Positions 16,739-24,381 of a DNA stretch of 29,250 nucleotides are shown in pieces. The translations under genes and the position numbers were made by a program. The DNA comes from an uncultured Lachnospiraceae bacterium (GTDB lineage: Bacteria; Bacillota; Clostridia; Lachnospirales; Lachnospiraceae), in assembly GCA_937885345.1 (NCBI GenBank), contig CAKZZH010000038.1, positions 1 to 29,250 on the forward strand, in the 5' to 3' direction. The notes beneath the pieces were generated by a model. That model was not told the origin of the DNA and ran no database searches. It saw nothing but the letters and a program-made list of their open reading frames with translations. Position 1 is the stretch's first letter. Each line of letters begins with the position of its first letter.

Positions 16739-18130
16739 TTATTTGCACTTTGCAAGTACATCTTCTATGCCGCCGCAGTTAAGGAAGTAGCTCTCGGGTA
16801 TGTCATCATACTTACCTGCAAGGATCTCCTTAAAGCCCTGTATTGTCTCGCTGACAGGAACATATTTTCCGTCAAGACCTGTAAACTGTGTCGCTACGAA
16901 GAAAGGCTGTGAAAGGAATCTCTGCACTTTACGCGCTCTTGCTACGACAAGCTTGTCCTCATCGGAAAGCTCATCCATACCGAGGATTGCGATAATATCC
17001 TGAAGTTCTTTATACTTCTGAAGAATCTCCTGAACACCTCTGGCAACCTTGTAATGCTCATCTCCGACAATTCTGGGATCGAGGATTCTCGATGTAGATC
17101 CGAGCGGGTCAACCGCAGGATAAATACCGAGCTCAACGATCGCACGATCAAGAACGGTTGTTGCGTCGAGATGTGCGAAAGTTGTTGCAGGCGCGGGATC
17201 GGTAAGGTCATCGGCGGGCACGTATACGGCCTGAACCGAAGTGATCGAACCATTCTTGGTAGATGTGATCCTCTCCTGAAGAGCACCCATCTCCGTCTGA
17301 AGTGTGGGCTGGTATCCAACGGCCGAGGGAACTCGTCCGAGAAGTGCCGACACCTCTGAACCTGCCTGTGTGAAACGGAAAATATTATCGATGAAGAGAA
17401 GCACATCCTTACCGCCTTCATCACGAAAATATTCTGCCATCGTAAGTCCGGTAAGACCAACTCTCATTCTTGCTCCGGGCGGTTCGTTCATCTGCCCGAA
17501 TACCATGGTAGTCTTATCGATAACGCCTGATTCCTTCATTTCGTAATACAGGTCGTTACCCTCTCTGGTACGCTCTCCGACACCGGTGAATACCGAATAT
17601 CCGCCGTGCTCGGTAGCGATGTTACGGATCAACTCCTGAATAAGGACTGTCTTACCGACACCGGCACCACCGAAGAGACCTATTTTACCACCCTTCTGAT
17701 AAGGACAAAGGAGGTCAACGACTTTGATTCCCGTTTCGAGAATCTCGGTTGCCGTTGCCTGCTCGGCAAAGGTAGGTGCCTGTCTGTGAATCGGCATACG
17801 CTTCTTCACTTCGGGTGCGGGCTTATTGTCAATAGGTTCACCGAGAACGTTGAAAATCCTGCCGAGAGTTTCTTCGCCGACAGGTACGGAGATTGGATTA
17901 CCGGTATTAACGGCATCCATTCCTCTTACAAGTCCGTCGGTAGGACCCATGGCGATACATCTTACGGTATCGTCACCAAGATGCTGTGCGACCTCAACTG
18001 TAAGTTTTTCACCGTTGTTTCTGGTAATCTCGATCGCCGAGTTGATATCGGGAAGCGCCCCTTCAGGGAACTTGATATCAATGACCGCACTGATGATCTG
18101 GGTAATTTTACCAACTTTATTTTCAGCCAT
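16739..18130 (-). CDS. atpD: ATP synthase F1 beta subunit
   Basis: 463 residues, full length. It is the catalytic subunit of the alpha3beta3 head. P-loop GGAGVGKT at 154-161 binds the phosphates, Glu186 in GVGERTREGND is the catalytic base, and MDELSDED near the C-terminal part is the DELSEED-type loop that contacts gamma. ATG at 18130 follows GGAGA with 6-7-nt spacing. It lies between atpG and atpC in the standard order. Confidence 0.98.
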   Translation of the reverse strand: MAENKVGKITQIISAVIDIKFPEGALPDINSAIEITRNNGEKLTVEVAQHLGDDTVRCIAMGPTDGLVRGMDAVNTGNPISVPVGEETLGRIFNVLGEPIDNKPAPEVKKRMPIHRQAPTFAEQATATEILETGIKVVDLLCPYQKGGKIGLFGGAGVGKTVLIQELIRNIATEHGGYSVFTGVGERTREGNDLYYEMKESGVIDKTTMVFGQMNEPPGARMRVGLTGLTMAEYFRDEGGKDVLLFIDNIFRFTQAGSEVSALLGRVPSAVGYQPTLQTEMGALQERITSTKNGSITSVQAVYVPADDLTDPAPATTFAHLDATTVLDRAIVELGIYPAVDPLGSTSRILDPRIVGDEHYKVARGVQEILQKYKELQDIIAILGMDELSDEDKLVVARARKVQRFLSQPFFVATQFTGLDGKYVPVSETIQGFKEILAGKYDDIPESYFLNCGGIEDVLAKCK

Positions 18131-18156
18131 CTTATGTCTCCTTCTATATACCTCGG

Positions 18157-19020
18157 CTATGCTAACGCATTTGCTCCGGCAATGATTTCTGTTAATTCCT
18201 GTGTAATAGAGCTCTGACGCGCTCTGTTATACTTAAGCGACAAATCGCTTATCATCTCGTCCGCATTATTGGTCGCATTGTCCATTGCTGTCATTCTCGC
18301 ACCATTCTCACTCGCAACGGCCTCCATAAGAGCACCGTATATAAGGCTGTTAATGTACTTGGGAATGATATGGTCAAGCGCAACCTCAGCTTCAGGTTCA
18401 TAGGTAAGAGGAGCCGATACTTCTTCCTCCTGTGCATCCGCAAGGATATCCTCAGCCTTCAAAGGAAGCAATTTAAGGAGCCTGGGCTCATGTACGACGG
18501 TATTCTTAAAGGATGTGTATGCAAGATAAATCTCACCGATCTCTCCCGCCTTGAAATCCTCAAGAACCTTCTTGCCGATTTCCATCGCATCCGCGTACAT
18601 AGGAGCATTTATCGCCTCGGAATAATCCGCTGCAATGCTGTACCCGCGCTTTTTTAAATAATCACGACCTTTGGTACCTACCGCATATATAACGCAGTCA
18701 TCCTTATCGAAACCGGAACCTGTAACAAGTCTCTCGACATTGGCATTGTAACCGCCTGCGAGGCCTCTGTTACCGGTAAGGGTTATGATCGCCTTTCTGG
18801 AGCTTTCGCCCTCCTTAAGGAACGGATGATTGATCGTTCCGCTTGCTGCAAGCATGGATGAAACCGTTCCATACATTGCATCAAAATACGGCCTCGAGTT
18901 CTCTGCTCTTCCCTTGGCCTTCTGGAGTTTAACAGTAGCAACCAACTTCATGGCCTTGGTTATCTGCTCGGTGCTTTGTATCGACATCTTGCGGCGCTTT
19001 ATATCTTTCATTGAAGCCAT
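18157..19020 (-). CDS. atpG: ATP synthase F1 gamma subunit
   Basis: 287 residues, the central rotating shaft. The long N-terminal helix (MASMKDIKRRKMSIQSTEQITKAM) and the C-terminal helix with MDNATNNADEMISDLSLKYNRARQSSITQELTEI are both present; these form the coiled coil inserted into the head. The GNRGLAGGYN segment in the middle is the family signature. ATG at 19020 stands behind GAGGTGATTT. The gene follows atpA by 19 bp. Confidence 0.97.
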   Translation of the reverse strand: MASMKDIKRRKMSIQSTEQITKAMKLVATVKLQKAKGRAENSRPYFDAMYGTVSSMLAASGTINHPFLKEGESSRKAIITLTGNRGLAGGYNANVERLVTGSGFDKDDCVIYAVGTKGRDYLKKRGYSIAADYSEAINAPMYADAMEIGKKVLEDFKAGEIGEIYLAYTSFKNTVVHEPRLLKLLPLKAEDILADAQEEEVSAPLTYEPEAEVALDHIIPKYINSLIYGALMEAVASENGARMTAMDNATNNADEMISDLSLKYNRARQSSITQELTEIIAGANALA

Positions 19021-19039
19021 AATAAATCACCTCGTATGT

Positions 19040-20545
19040 CTATTTGAACTGTGCCTTGAAATCCTCTATCGTCTTAACAAGAAGCTTCTCGTTCTCTTCC
19101 GAAAGAACCTTGGTCTCTGAGATACCCTTAGGAACCTCGGGACATTTGGCATCTATATAATCAAAGAGTTCCTTCTCAAAATCTGCGATTCTGTCAACCG
19201 CAATATCAAGAAGATATTTATGAGTCGCAACATAGATGATAATAGTCTGATACTCAACCGGCATAGGCTTATACTGGGGCTGCTTAAGAATCTCCTTAAG
19301 CCTCTCGCCCTGTGCAAGTTTCTCCTTGGTATCATTATCAAGTTCCGATCCGAACTGCGAGAATGCCGCAAGTTCTCTGTACTGAGCAAGCTCTGTACGA
19401 ATAGGAGCAGCAATCTTCTTGATAGCCTTGATCTGTGCGGCACCACCGACTCGGGATACCGAAAGACCGGCGTTAATAGCAGGTCTGAAACCGGAGTTAA
19501 ACATCTCTGTCTCAAGATATATCTGACCGTCTGTAATTGAGATTACATTAGTCGGGATATATGCGGAAACATCGCCCGCCTGCGTCTCGATGATAGGAAG
19601 CGCAGTAAGCGAACCTCCGCCAAGCTCATCCGACAATCTTGCCGCTCTCTCAAGAAGTCTTGAGTGGAGGTAAAATACATCTCCGGGATACGCCTCACGT
19701 CCGGGAGGTCTTCTCAGGAGCAACGAAAGTGTACGATATGCCGTAGCATGCTTACTAAGGTCATCGTAAATTACAAGAACGTCTTCACCGTTCTCCATCC
19801 ATTCCTCTCCGATAGCGCATCCTGAATAAGGAGCGATATACTGCAGGGGAGCAAGCTCACTGGCAGTAGCTGCAACAACAGTTGTATAAGCCATTGCGCC
19901 ATATTCCGTAAGAGTCTGGACAATTGAAGCAACCGTAGAAGCCTTCTGGCCGATCGCAACGTAGATACAATGTACGCCCTGGCCCTTCTGGTTGATTATG
20001 GTATCGATCGCTATAGCGGTCTTACCGGTCTGACGGTCACCGATTATAAGCTCTCTTTGTCCTCTACCGATAGGGATCATCGCATCGATAGCCTTGATAC
20101 CCGTCTGAAGAGGTGTATCAACCGATTTTCTTGCAATAACTCCCGAAGCAACTCTTTCTATCTGACGATATTTATCGGTAACAATAGGTCCCTTGCCGTC
20201 AATAGGCTGTCCGAGGGCGTTAACAACACGTCCCGTAAGAGCATCTCCTACCGGTACCTCAACAACTCGTCCCGTTGTCTTAACGATATCACCTTCACTG
20301 ATATTATTGGCATTTCCGAGAAGAACCGCACCAACGTTGTCCTCCTCAAGGTTAAGTACCATTCCATATACCTCGCCGGGAAACTCAAGAAGTTCTCCCT
20401 GCATGGCCTTCTCTAATCCGTGAACACGTGCAATACCGTCCGCAACCTGAATAACCGTACCGACATTCGATACATCAAGCTGTGTCTTATATCTGCTGAT
20501 CTGTTCCCTGATTACCGAACTGATCTCCTCAGGTTTAAGATTCAT
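19040..20545 (-). CDS. atpA: ATP synthase F1 alpha subunit
   Basis: 501 residues, full length. This is the non-catalytic nucleotide-binding subunit of the head, with P-loop GDRQTGKT at 169-176 and the conserved SISVSRVGG-type motif seen here as GLSVSRVGGAAQIKA. ATG at 20545 lies behind AAGGTG at somewhat long spacing (about 11 nt). It sits in the standard place between atpH and atpG. Confidence 0.98.
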   Translation of the reverse strand: MNLKPEEISSVIREQISRYKTQLDVSNVGTVIQVADGIARVHGLEKAMQGELLEFPGEVYGMVLNLEEDNVGAVLLGNANNISEGDIVKTTGRVVEVPVGDALTGRVVNALGQPIDGKGPIVTDKYRQIERVASGVIARKSVDTPLQTGIKAIDAMIPIGRGQRELIIGDRQTGKTAIAIDTIINQKGQGVHCIYVAIGQKASTVASIVQTLTEYGAMAYTTVVAATASELAPLQYIAPYSGCAIGEEWMENGEDVLVIYDDLSKHATAYRTLSLLLRRPPGREAYPGDVFYLHSRLLERAARLSDELGGGSLTALPIIETQAGDVSAYIPTNVISITDGQIYLETEMFNSGFRPAINAGLSVSRVGGAAQIKAIKKIAAPIRTELAQYRELAAFSQFGSELDNDTKEKLAQGERLKEILKQPQYKPMPVEYQTIIIYVATHKYLLDIAVDRIADFEKELFDYIDAKCPEVPKGISETKVLSEENEKLLVKTIEDFKAQFK

Positions 20546-20575
20546 AGGGTTTTTGCACCTTCTTTCTTGAATATT

Positions 20576-21124
20576 TTATGCTATATCTACACCGTATAGC
20601 TGTCTGGAAAGTTTGTCGAGCTGTGTCTTAACACTTGAATCGACTACGCGATCGCCGATACGGATTACCATTCCTCCGATCAGGCTCTCATCAACCTGCC
20701 AGTTCATTTTAAATTCCTTGTACTTGGTCGTAGCAAGAAGCTTCTGAACGATCTTGTCCTTCATCGCCTGCGTAAGCTCACTCGGGGTAGTCACGTAAGC
20801 GGTTCCGATTCCCTTGTATTCTTCAACATCCTTGATAAAATAATCAAGAATATCAGGGATCTCCTTCGTTCTTTCCTTGCTCACTATGGTTACAAGAAAT
20901 CCCGTTACATCTTTAGAAAATGCTTTGCCGAAGATATTCTCAACGGCCGCAATCTTCTCATTCTTATCAATGTTTGGATGATTAAGAAAATCCATCAGGT
21001 CCTGATTATCGGCTATGATCTTCTGTACCTCGCAAATCTCTTCAAAGACTTTGTCAACTTTGTTTTCGGATTTGACAAGTTCAAGAAGCGCGTCGCCGTA
21101 TGTTGTAGTAACTAATCTTGCCAT
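20576..21124 (-). CDS. atpH: ATP synthase F1 delta subunit
   Basis: 182 residues. Delta joins the top of the F1 head to the b-subunit stalk. The sequence shows the N-terminal helical bundle and the conserved C-terminal pattern with the segment VDESLIGGMVIRIGDRVVDSSVKTQLDKL, which is the best family marker. Its start overlaps the end of atpF by 13 bp, pointing to translational coupling; GGGTGA lies upstream of the ATG at 21124. Confidence 0.96.
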   Translation of the reverse strand: MARLVTTTYGDALLELVKSENKVDKVFEEICEVQKIIADNQDLMDFLNHPNIDKNEKIAAVENIFGKAFSKDVTGFLVTIVSKERTKEIPDILDYFIKDVEEYKGIGTAYVTTPSELTQAMKDKIVQKLLATTKYKEFKMNWQVDESLIGGMVIRIGDRVVDSSVKTQLDKLSRQLYGVDIA

Positions 21125-21627
21125 GTTGAATCACCCATTTCTTTAAGGGTCTCCTCAAGGAGAGACTCCTGTACATTGGTGTCGATGGAAGCGGATACGA
21201 CCTTGCCTGCCATTGCGGTTGCAATAGCGATCATTTCTTTCTTCATATCATCGGCTGCCTTCTGCTTCTCAAGCTGAGCTTCGACGCCGGCTCTCTCTAT
21301 GATTCTGCCTGCTTCGGCATTAGCCTCCGCAACAATATCTTCTTCTCTCCGGATGGCCTTCTTGCGTGCCTGTGTAAGAATCTCATCAGCGTCCTTCTCG
21401 GCAGATGCTATTTTACTGTCATATTCGGCTTTAAGAAGTGCCGCATCCGCTTTATCCTTCTCTGCTGCCTGAATGTTCGCTTCTATCGCATCCTGGCGTT
21501 TCTTCATCATGTTGCGCACAGGATTGTATAGAAGGTACGTTCCCAGCACGAAAAGTATGAACACATTGACAGCTGTAATCAGCGCATCAAACAGGAGTTG
21601 GGCATCCAGATTAAATATTCTGTCCAA
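21112..21627 (-). CDS. atpF: ATP synthase Fo b subunit
   Basis: 171 residues from TTG at 21627, supported by GGAGG 8 nt upstream. One N-terminal membrane segment (about 9-32, ending YLLYNPV) anchors it. The rest is a long charged Ala/Glu/Lys-rich helix that dimerises into the peripheral stalk and reaches delta. Length and layout are normal for Bacillota. Confidence 0.96.
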   Translation of the reverse strand: MDRIFNLDAQLLFDALITAVNVFILFVLGTYLLYNPVRNMMKKRQDAIEANIQAAEKDKADAALLKAEYDSKIASAEKDADEILTQARKKAIRREEDIVAEANAEAGRIIERAGVEAQLEKQKAADDMKKEMIAIATAMAGKVVSASIDTNVQESLLEETLKEMGDSTWQD

Positions 21628-21683
21628 GCTGTAGCCTCCTTTCTGTTATTGTAGATCCGCATATTAAATGCGATGCCTTTGCT

Positions 21684-21965
21684 TTATTTGCCAAGGTTAA
21701 GGAACCTGGTAAGTAAGGGATTGGCAAATAACAGAATAATAGCTACGGCAAAACCGTACAGACCGGTTGTCTCGGCAACGGCCTGGCCAAGAAGCATGGT
21801 AGATGTAACATCGGACTTAGCTCCGGGGTTACGTCCTACCGCATTGGCACCAAGACCTGCTGCGATACCCTGTCCTATACCGGGACCTACACCGGCGATC
21901 ATTGCGATACCGGCACCGATTGCCGAACATGCTAAAATTAAACCTTCATTTGTAATTCCTTCCAT
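21684..21965 (-). CDS. atpE: ATP synthase Fo c subunit, sodium-type ion site
   Basis: 93 residues, two-helix hairpin forming the rotor ring. The ion-carrying Glu65 lies in LGQAVAETTGLYG. Counted from the start, Pro28, Gln32, Val63, Glu65, Thr66, Thr67 and Tyr70 match the sodium-binding positions of the Ilyobacter tartaricus c subunit, with Ser66 replaced by Thr, which keeps the hydroxyl. Proton-type c subunits lack Gln32 and this Ser/Thr pair. Sodium coupling is therefore likely, although unproven. The loop RNPGAK between the helices is typical. Confidence 0.96.
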   Translation of the reverse strand: MEGITNEGLILACSAIGAGIAMIAGVGPGIGQGIAAGLGANAVGRNPGAKSDVTSTMLLGQAVAETTGLYGFAVAIILLFANPLLTRFLNLGK

Positions 21966-21986
21966 GATTTGAATCCTCTCTTTCGT

Positions 21987-22718
21987 TTATTCATCTGAAA
22001 TTTTCTGATTAATGTAAACCATTGTTAACATACTGAATACATACACCTGTATTATTCCTGAGAATAAATCGCAGTACGCATGTATTACCGACGGAATGCC
22101 CATCTTGATTGCCGTCGGAAGAAGTCCGTATATAAGACCGAGCAAAATAGTTCCGGACATTATATTACCGAACAAACGAAGTGACAAAGACAGTGGGACC
22201 GCCACTTCACCGATAAGATTAATCGGAAACAGGATCGGCGACGGCTTAAAAAGCTCTGTGATATGTTTCATCTTCTTAGCCTTGAGACCGTTGATCTGAA
22301 TAAGGAAAAATGTTATAAGTCCAAGTGGAAGCGTTACGCCGTAGTCGGCGGTCGGCGGCCTGAAACCAAACAAGCCCGATATATTGCAGAACAAGATAAA
22401 CATAAAGATCGCACAGATCCAATTGCGGAAACGGGGAGCATTCTTGCCCATGATTCCTGTAGTCATGTTATCAATAAACTGAATGAACAATTCCAAGAGA
22501 TTCTGGAGTCCCTTCGGTTTGGCCATCGGATCGGCTTTCTTGATAACATTGTGTCCGACAATCATAAATACGATCAGAACGATCGACAACAAAAGAAGAG
22601 CAACATGCGTTGTCGTAATCCAGAGTTCCTGACCAAACAGCATGAACTTAAAAAGACCTTTGATATAAAAGTCAACATCTTCCACTGTAATCATCATGCC
22701 GGATATTATTCCTGTCAA
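21987..22718 (-). CDS. atpB: ATP synthase Fo a subunit
   Basis: 243 residues from TTG at 22718 behind AAGGTGAG; an ATG at 22697 has no ribosome site. The subunit forms the ion half-channels against the c ring. The essential stator arginine is Arg181 in SLSLRLFGN. The family pattern PINLIGEVAVPLSLSLRLFGN and about five to six hydrophobic helices are clear. It follows atpI and precedes atpE by 21 bp. Confidence 0.96.
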   Translation of the reverse strand: MTGIISGMMITVEDVDFYIKGLFKFMLFGQELWITTTHVALLLLSIVLIVFMIVGHNVIKKADPMAKPKGLQNLLELFIQFIDNMTTGIMGKNAPRFRNWICAIFMFILFCNISGLFGFRPPTADYGVTLPLGLITFFLIQINGLKAKKMKHITELFKPSPILFPINLIGEVAVPLSLSLRLFGNIMSGTILLGLIYGLLPTAIKMGIPSVIHAYCDLFSGIIQVYVFSMLTMVYINQKISDE

Positions 22719-22768
22719 TATCTCACCTTCTTTACTGATAAATTTGCTGACCCTGCATAATTACCGGA

Positions 22769-23281
22769 TCAATTATTATGTTTAATGAACCTTTGAAGAT
22801 AAGGCGTCAGATACGCTGATATCTTCAGTCCAAAAACACCTGCCATCATGGTGTATACATTGGCCCAGCCCGACCATGCGGTAAGAGCCAGTATAACTAC
22901 CAGAACCGTCATTCGAAGAATGCTGTTCCATACCGAATACGCCCTGTGTCCGCGCTCACGGTAGAGGTTCTTCTCAATCGTATATCTCATATGAAGTGCC
23001 ATAAGAGCCGCATATATGCCGCCGCTTATAAGCCCGAGTTCGCCTTTGAGCTTGTCCGAGGAGAATATAAGTACGGGAACCGATAAAATAAGCACATAGG
23101 CGGCTATGCCGAGAACAAGAATCAGAAGCGTTCTGTCTGCGGCTTTCCCGTCCCCCTTATAAACAGGGTTGTTCCCGTCTCCTTCAGCATCCCCGATAAC
23201 ATCATCTATCAGGGAATCTTCTTCATCCATTATCTCAAGTTCTCTGTGAAGAAGCTGTGTTTGCCTTCTAAGATAGCCCAT
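22769..23281 (-). CDS. atpI: AtpI-like ATP synthase accessory membrane protein
   Basis: About 170 residues from ATG at 23281, which has GAGG 6 nt upstream and overlaps atpZ by 14 bp. Starts further upstream (23293 or 23341) are possible. A charged acidic N-terminal third (EIMDEEDSLIDDVIGDAEGDG) precedes four hydrophobic segments, at roughly 50-72, 82-95, 120-138 and 140-152. AtpI-type proteins help c-ring assembly or ion supply. The family match rests on position and topology more than on motifs, and the acidic N-terminus is unusual. Confidence 0.75.
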   Translation of the reverse strand: MGYLRRQTQLLHRELEIMDEEDSLIDDVIGDAEGDGNNPVYKGDGKAADRTLLILVLGIAAYVLILSVPVLIFSSDKLKGELGLISGGIYAALMALHMRYTIEKNLYRERGHRAYSVWNSILRMTVLVVILALTAWSGWANVYTMMAGVFGLKISAYLTPYLQRFIKHNN

Positions 23282-23507
23282 TTCCATCCTCATCTTTCCT
23301 GTCATCCTTATGGATGAAACCTTTAAGAATCTTATATACATTACGGACTCCGGCGGCCATACCCAGGATCATAAGCGGGACGGTGGAATACCAGCCGAAC
23401 TTATTGTCAAGGAATACGCCAAGTGCGACGCAAAGCCCTACCGGAACGATAATACTGATCCCCAATTGCATTATTAATGCAAGTGCTTGCCAAACCGACC
23501 TTTTCAT
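23268..23507 (-). CDS. atpZ: AtpZ-type small ATP synthase protein
   Basis: 79 residues with two membrane helices (about 7-30 and 43-60) joined by LDNKFGWYSTVPLMILGMAAG, the pattern of the AtpZ/AtpI-like family (putative F0F1-ATPase subunit). It ends in a charged tail HKDDRKDEDGNG. ATG at 23507 follows GAGGAAAT. First gene of the operon, 31-36 bp downstream of the promoter's -10 box; AtpZ with AtpI has been linked to magnesium or calcium uptake and c-ring assembly. Confidence 0.85.
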   Translation of the reverse strand: MKRSVWQALALIMQLGISIIVPVGLCVALGVFLDNKFGWYSTVPLMILGMAAGVRNVYKILKGFIHKDDRKDEDGNGLS

Positions 23508-23537
23508 ATTTCCTCACAATTCGTACACAATACGGAT

Positions 23538-23566
23538 ATTATAACTTATTTCCTATAAAAAGTCCA
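23538..23566 (-). promoter_or_regulatory. Sigma-70-type promoter of the ATP synthase operon
   Basis: On the minus strand TGGACT (23566-23561, 4 of 6 consensus) is spaced 17 nt from a perfect TATAAT (23543-23538). Transcription would start near 23531, about 24 nt before the atpZ ATG, leaving room for its ribosome site. Confidence 0.65.
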
Positions 23567-23684
23567 CTAAAATAAGTATAAGGGACACCATTTGATCAGT
23601 TTTTTATAATCCTTATGATATCATTTTACTATATCGGTATATAAAATAAAAGACGCAATCGGCGACAAATAGATTGCACACAAA

Positions 23685-23724
23685 AAATCCCTGCAAATCC
23701 TGTATATTCGATTTGCAGGGATTT
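23685..23724 (-). terminator. Strong intrinsic terminator of the restriction locus
   Basis: AAATCCCTGCAAATC (23685-23699) pairs perfectly over 15 bp with 23710-23724 around a 10-nt loop. On the minus strand it is followed by TTTTTT, so it ends the transcript from hsdR and the small acidic protein. It insulates the ATP synthase promoter. A smaller stem GCAATC/GATTGC (23655-23678) lies just beyond. Confidence 0.85.
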
Positions 23725-23761
23725 ATTCTTGCTTAATCATGCGATTCGCGGGCCTGTTTAC

Positions 23762-23880
23762 TCAAATTCTTTTAACAATCTCGTACAAGCGGTAAAATCT
23801 CTCGTTTTTCATTCAAAATCGCAACATTTTGTTTCGTTCTTTATCTCCTGTCCATCCTGTTTTCTTTCGTTTGTACCCAA
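23762..23880 (-). other. Two possible tiny overlapping ORFs (23 and 16 codons)
   Basis: A perfect AGGAGG (23886-23891) lies 5 nt before a TTG at 23880 that opens a 23-codon frame (MGTNERKQDGQEIKNETKCC...) ending at 23809. Its TGA overlaps an ATG (ATGA) opening a 16-codon frame ending at 23762. They follow the 119-residue gene and precede the terminator. They could be real small proteins or the rest of a decayed gene; I do not recognise them. Otherwise the 23508-23897 gap holds only the promoter and terminator. Confidence 0.3.
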
Positions 23881-23897
23881 AGGCACCTCCTGGCATA

Positions 23898-24257
23898 CTA
23901 ATCTACCGAAGCGAACACCTCAACGTCTGCATGCTCATTTAGCCAGTTGATCAACGCTTCTAATACATTCGGAGTTTCTTCATAATCCATCGTCCGGTCC
24001 CTGTACTTAATCGCATCATCCAGATACTCTTTAACATCTATCAGACAGGGTTCGTCAGCATCAAACGGACCGGTCACTTCATTAAAATCACGGGTCAACC
24101 CTTTCCATCCTGTACCGTCCATAACCGGGGTTCCAAATATGTCATTTATATAACCATCCCATATATGAATAGACTCGTCTCCGGCAGATAGTATAAATTC
24201 CGGTTCTCCCTCGTAACCTTCATAGTAAGTATAATCATTGAGCTTTCCAGTGTCCAT
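23898..24257 (-). CDS. Small acidic protein of unknown function
   Basis: 119 residues, not recognised. It has 29 Asp/Glu against 7 Lys/Arg, no signal peptide and no membrane segment, so it is a soluble, very acidic cytoplasmic protein. It is rich in Tyr, Trp and Gly in the first half and ends in a helix-like segment (VLEALINWLNEHADVEVF). ATG at 24257 follows AAGGAG at about 10-nt spacing. It lies 124 bp downstream of hsdR on the same strand and upstream of the shared terminator. Small acidic proteins of this size near defence genes include immunity and DNA-mimic inhibitors, but nothing here proves either. Confidence 0.7.
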   Translation of the reverse strand: MDTGKLNDYTYYEGYEGEPEFILSAGDESIHIWDGYINDIFGTPVMDGTGWKGLTRDFNEVTGPFDADEPCLIDVKEYLDDAIKYRDRTMDYEETPNVLEALINWLNEHADVEVFASVD

Positions 24258-24381
24258 TATCCAACATCTCCTTGGTAAGCGGTTTTCTAATTCATTTAAA
24301 CCGGAATTGTATGATTTGCCTCTTTCATCTCGGCACTTCTTTGAAAATAACCATTAAGATATGATTTTGGTAACCTCCTAT

